Shown here in pieces: positions 62,233 to 64,000 of a DNA stretch of 64,000 bases (position 1 is the first letter of the stretch; each line of letters starts with the position of its first letter). The notes under the pieces are model-generated. The model was not told where the DNA came from and ran no database searches. It was given only the letters and a program-made list of their open reading frames with translations. The stretch lies in assembly GCF_905475345.1 (NCBI RefSeq), contig NC_066597.1, forward strand, positions 5,117,001-5,181,000. The letters are read 5' to 3'. The position numbers and the translations under genes are program-made. The stretch comes from Vespula vulgaris. Its lineage: Eukaryota; Arthropoda; Insecta; Hymenoptera; Vespidae.

Positions 62233-63117
62233 TTATTATTTCTTCATACATTTTTCATTCCTCATTTCTAACATTTCTTATTATAACATTTTTCGTTGTC
62301 TAGTTTTTTCTTTTTTTTTCGAGAAACGTTTCGAATCGGTTTTTTTGAAAGTATTTGTTATTCCGTTCTCGTTGAAAAGATGTAAAAATTCTCTTTACAC
62401 GATCGAGAGGTTTTGTAATCTATGCTACCTCGAGAACGATGATCAAACATTGGTCGACACCAAGTGTCAATCTGTTATCGTAAATCCTTTTGGTAAATAT
62501 TGGAAACACGTATTCACCTAGGTTTCGCCATTCCTTTCTCTCTTTTCTTTTTTCTTTTTCTTTTTGTTTCTTTTTTCTTTTTTACTTTTTTATTCTTCCC
62601 GAATTTATTCGAATCGAAATCGTACAAAAACGATGCACTAATTAATGTATCGACAAGTATATACCTTCCCGTGTATTTTTAAATAGAATTATTTACTTCT
62701 GCTTACTATTGTCTGTAATAGTTCATTTCAATTAATTCGACTATCTTCAATCTAAATGTTCAAAAGAAATTAACTTTTACCTTCTCTCAAGCTTTTCTGT
62801 TATTAATGGGAAATTTTTTTACATAGAAAAATTGTTCTCTTCTCTCTCTCTCTCTCTTTCTCTCTATTTATTTCTCTCTATCTTTCTCTACCTCTTTTTC
62901 GTTGAGAGATCATCCCCACATAGGAAAAATACGTGCGAAACGAGTGGAGCATTACATTTCGGTTTGGTGATTTTGTACAGTCGAAACATCGAGCAGTCTT
63001 TATATCAACCGAACGTTATATTTTTCTTTTCACGTTACAGCCTCCATTGTTTAGGATTATTTGGCGCGAAAATGACAGCAGTATTCTCCGTCTGCTCGTG
63101 TACCGTTACGCCAAAAG

Positions 63118-63151
<34 letters not shown>

Positions 63152-63168
63152 CAGAGAGTAGTTAGCAT

Positions 63169-63202
63169 GGTTGCTCGAACGGAATCGAACGGAAGTACAA
63201 AG
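63169..63202 (+). promoter_or_regulatory. 5' flank motif shared by DM4/12 genes B and C
   Basis: GGTTGCT (63169-63175), GGAAGT (63191-63196) and ACAAAG (63197-63202) occur 50-85 bp before the gene C start, in the same order as in gene B. A GA run lies just upstream. Confidence 0.4.
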
Positions 63203-63252
63203 CGAATCGTATCTTTGAGCCTTCGTTTTGTTTCATCCGAACTGCATCGGAG

Positions 63253-63420
63253 ATGCCGCGTCGAGTTCTCCTACGTCGTTCCTTGCTTTTCGTGTTGCTT
63301 CATCATCTCGTCGGTGGAATCTCTCAATGTCTTTCGAACGACACGTGTACGAGGGGTAAAAGGGCAGAGGATGATGAGAACACGAGGTATCTGATATTTC
63401 CACAGGGAAGTAACGTTCAG
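63253..63420 (+). CDS. DM4/12 family gene C, first exon (gene continues past window)
   Basis: This 56-codon first exon starts at the ATG at 63253, followed by a basic and hydrophobic signal peptide (MPRRVLLRRSLLFVLLHHLV). The predicted mature start carries two cysteines and an NDT glycosylation site, then RGKR, and the exon ends TRYLIFPQGSNVQ with donor CAG|GTGAGA in phase 0. The ending aligns residue for residue with gene B, except that the dibasic site directly before Y-L-I-F-P is reduced to a single Arg. The remaining exons lie beyond base 64000. Same strand and same junction as genes A and B. Confidence 0.87.
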
Positions 63421-64000
63421 GTGAGATGCCAACCAGATTGAATTTATTGCCTCGAACATGGCTCGTTGTTTCGTCGATAACTCGTAACGTAACGAACTAA
63501 AAAATCGACCGAGATTTATAACTGATATTATCGCTTTTTTTTTCTTCGTTTCTTTTTTCCTTTTTTTTTCTTTTTTTTCGTCTATTTTTTTGTTGACGAT
63601 AAAAGATTCGAAAACACGTATGTGTTGTGTCTGGATTGGAGTAAAAGGGAGTAGGATAAAAAAGAAGATTTGAACTCGTCCATCGACGAGTTAATCGGCA
63701 ACAAAAAAGAAATAAAAAAAGGAAAAGAAAAAAAAAAGAGAAACTGCAAATAAAACACAGAGAGGATTCACATGAAAAAGGATTCGAACGTATTTTATCG
63801 AATTCTCTACGTTAACGACCTTTAAAAAAAAAAAATCTATAATACCGTTTGTTCGTTAAAGGAAAGTAGTAAAAAGCAGGGCTGATAGAGAAACTTTTTC
63901 ACAAGTTCACCTATCACGGGGAACTTTGATAATAGGACATTTTCGAAAGTTGCTTTTGATTAACTAATTTTGCCGTGGCGAATACGGATAACTAATCGTT
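63421..64000 (+). other. start of gene C intron 1 (to window end)
   Basis: AT-rich with poly-T and A-rich runs. No acceptor followed by an L-V-Y-C-like start was seen before the window ends. Confidence 0.8.

Larger units (their letters stand above)
58276..63252. other. intergenic between DM4/12 genes B and C
   Basis: About 5 kb. GC-richer stretches at 58276-58460 and 58960-59130 carry open frames with no recognised domain. The rest is AT-rich with a (CGAA)n run at about 60198-60224, a GA run at 61507-61552 and CAT/ATT repeats at 62161-62232. No gene is supported. Confidence 0.65.

Overview
This window is eukaryotic nuclear DNA, most likely from a hymenopteran insect (bee or wasp). The reasons are an AT-rich background that is not depleted in CpG, very many long (CT/GA)n, (TA)n and (TG/CA)n microsatellites, coding exons that are richer in GC than their introns, GT/AG introns, and two insect gene families. 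The order-level call is inference from composition and gene content; I could run no search.

Region 1 (1 to about 16.7 kb, + strand) is the 3' half of a nicotinic acetylcholine receptor alpha subunit. Exons at 8016-8196, 9460-10686 and 14585-14788 give about 536 residues: the Cys-loop, loops B and C with the vicinal cysteine pair, TM1-TM3, a very long low-complexity cytoplasmic loop, and TM4 with the C-terminus. The loop and C-terminal motifs fit the Drosophila alpha1 (ALS) type best. The N-terminal exons lie upstream of base 1, so positions 1-8015 are intron. A roughly 190-200 bp degenerate tandem triplication lies in the last intron, and a foldback (snap-back) sequence lies at 369-556.

Region 2 (about 16.7-47.5 kb) holds no gene I can name. 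It is a desert of microsatellites and homopurine/homopyrimidine tracts with a few GC-richer islands. Two of these (40.8-41.0 and 44.5-44.9 kb) could be minus-strand exons of unrecognised genes.

Region 3 (about 47.5-64 kb, + strand) is a tandem cluster of at least three DM4/12-family genes, an insect family of small secreted cysteine-containing proteins with no known function. Gene A (47530-48905) is missing its first exon. Gene B (53429-58275) is complete, with four exons and 201 residues. Gene C (from 63253) shows only exon 1 and runs off the window. The exon junctions fall at the same places and in the same phases in the paralogues. Genes B and C share spaced motifs just upstream of their start codons. 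This cluster is the best candidate for an undescribed biological system here. No mobile element with coding capacity, rRNA, tRNA or CRISPR was seen.
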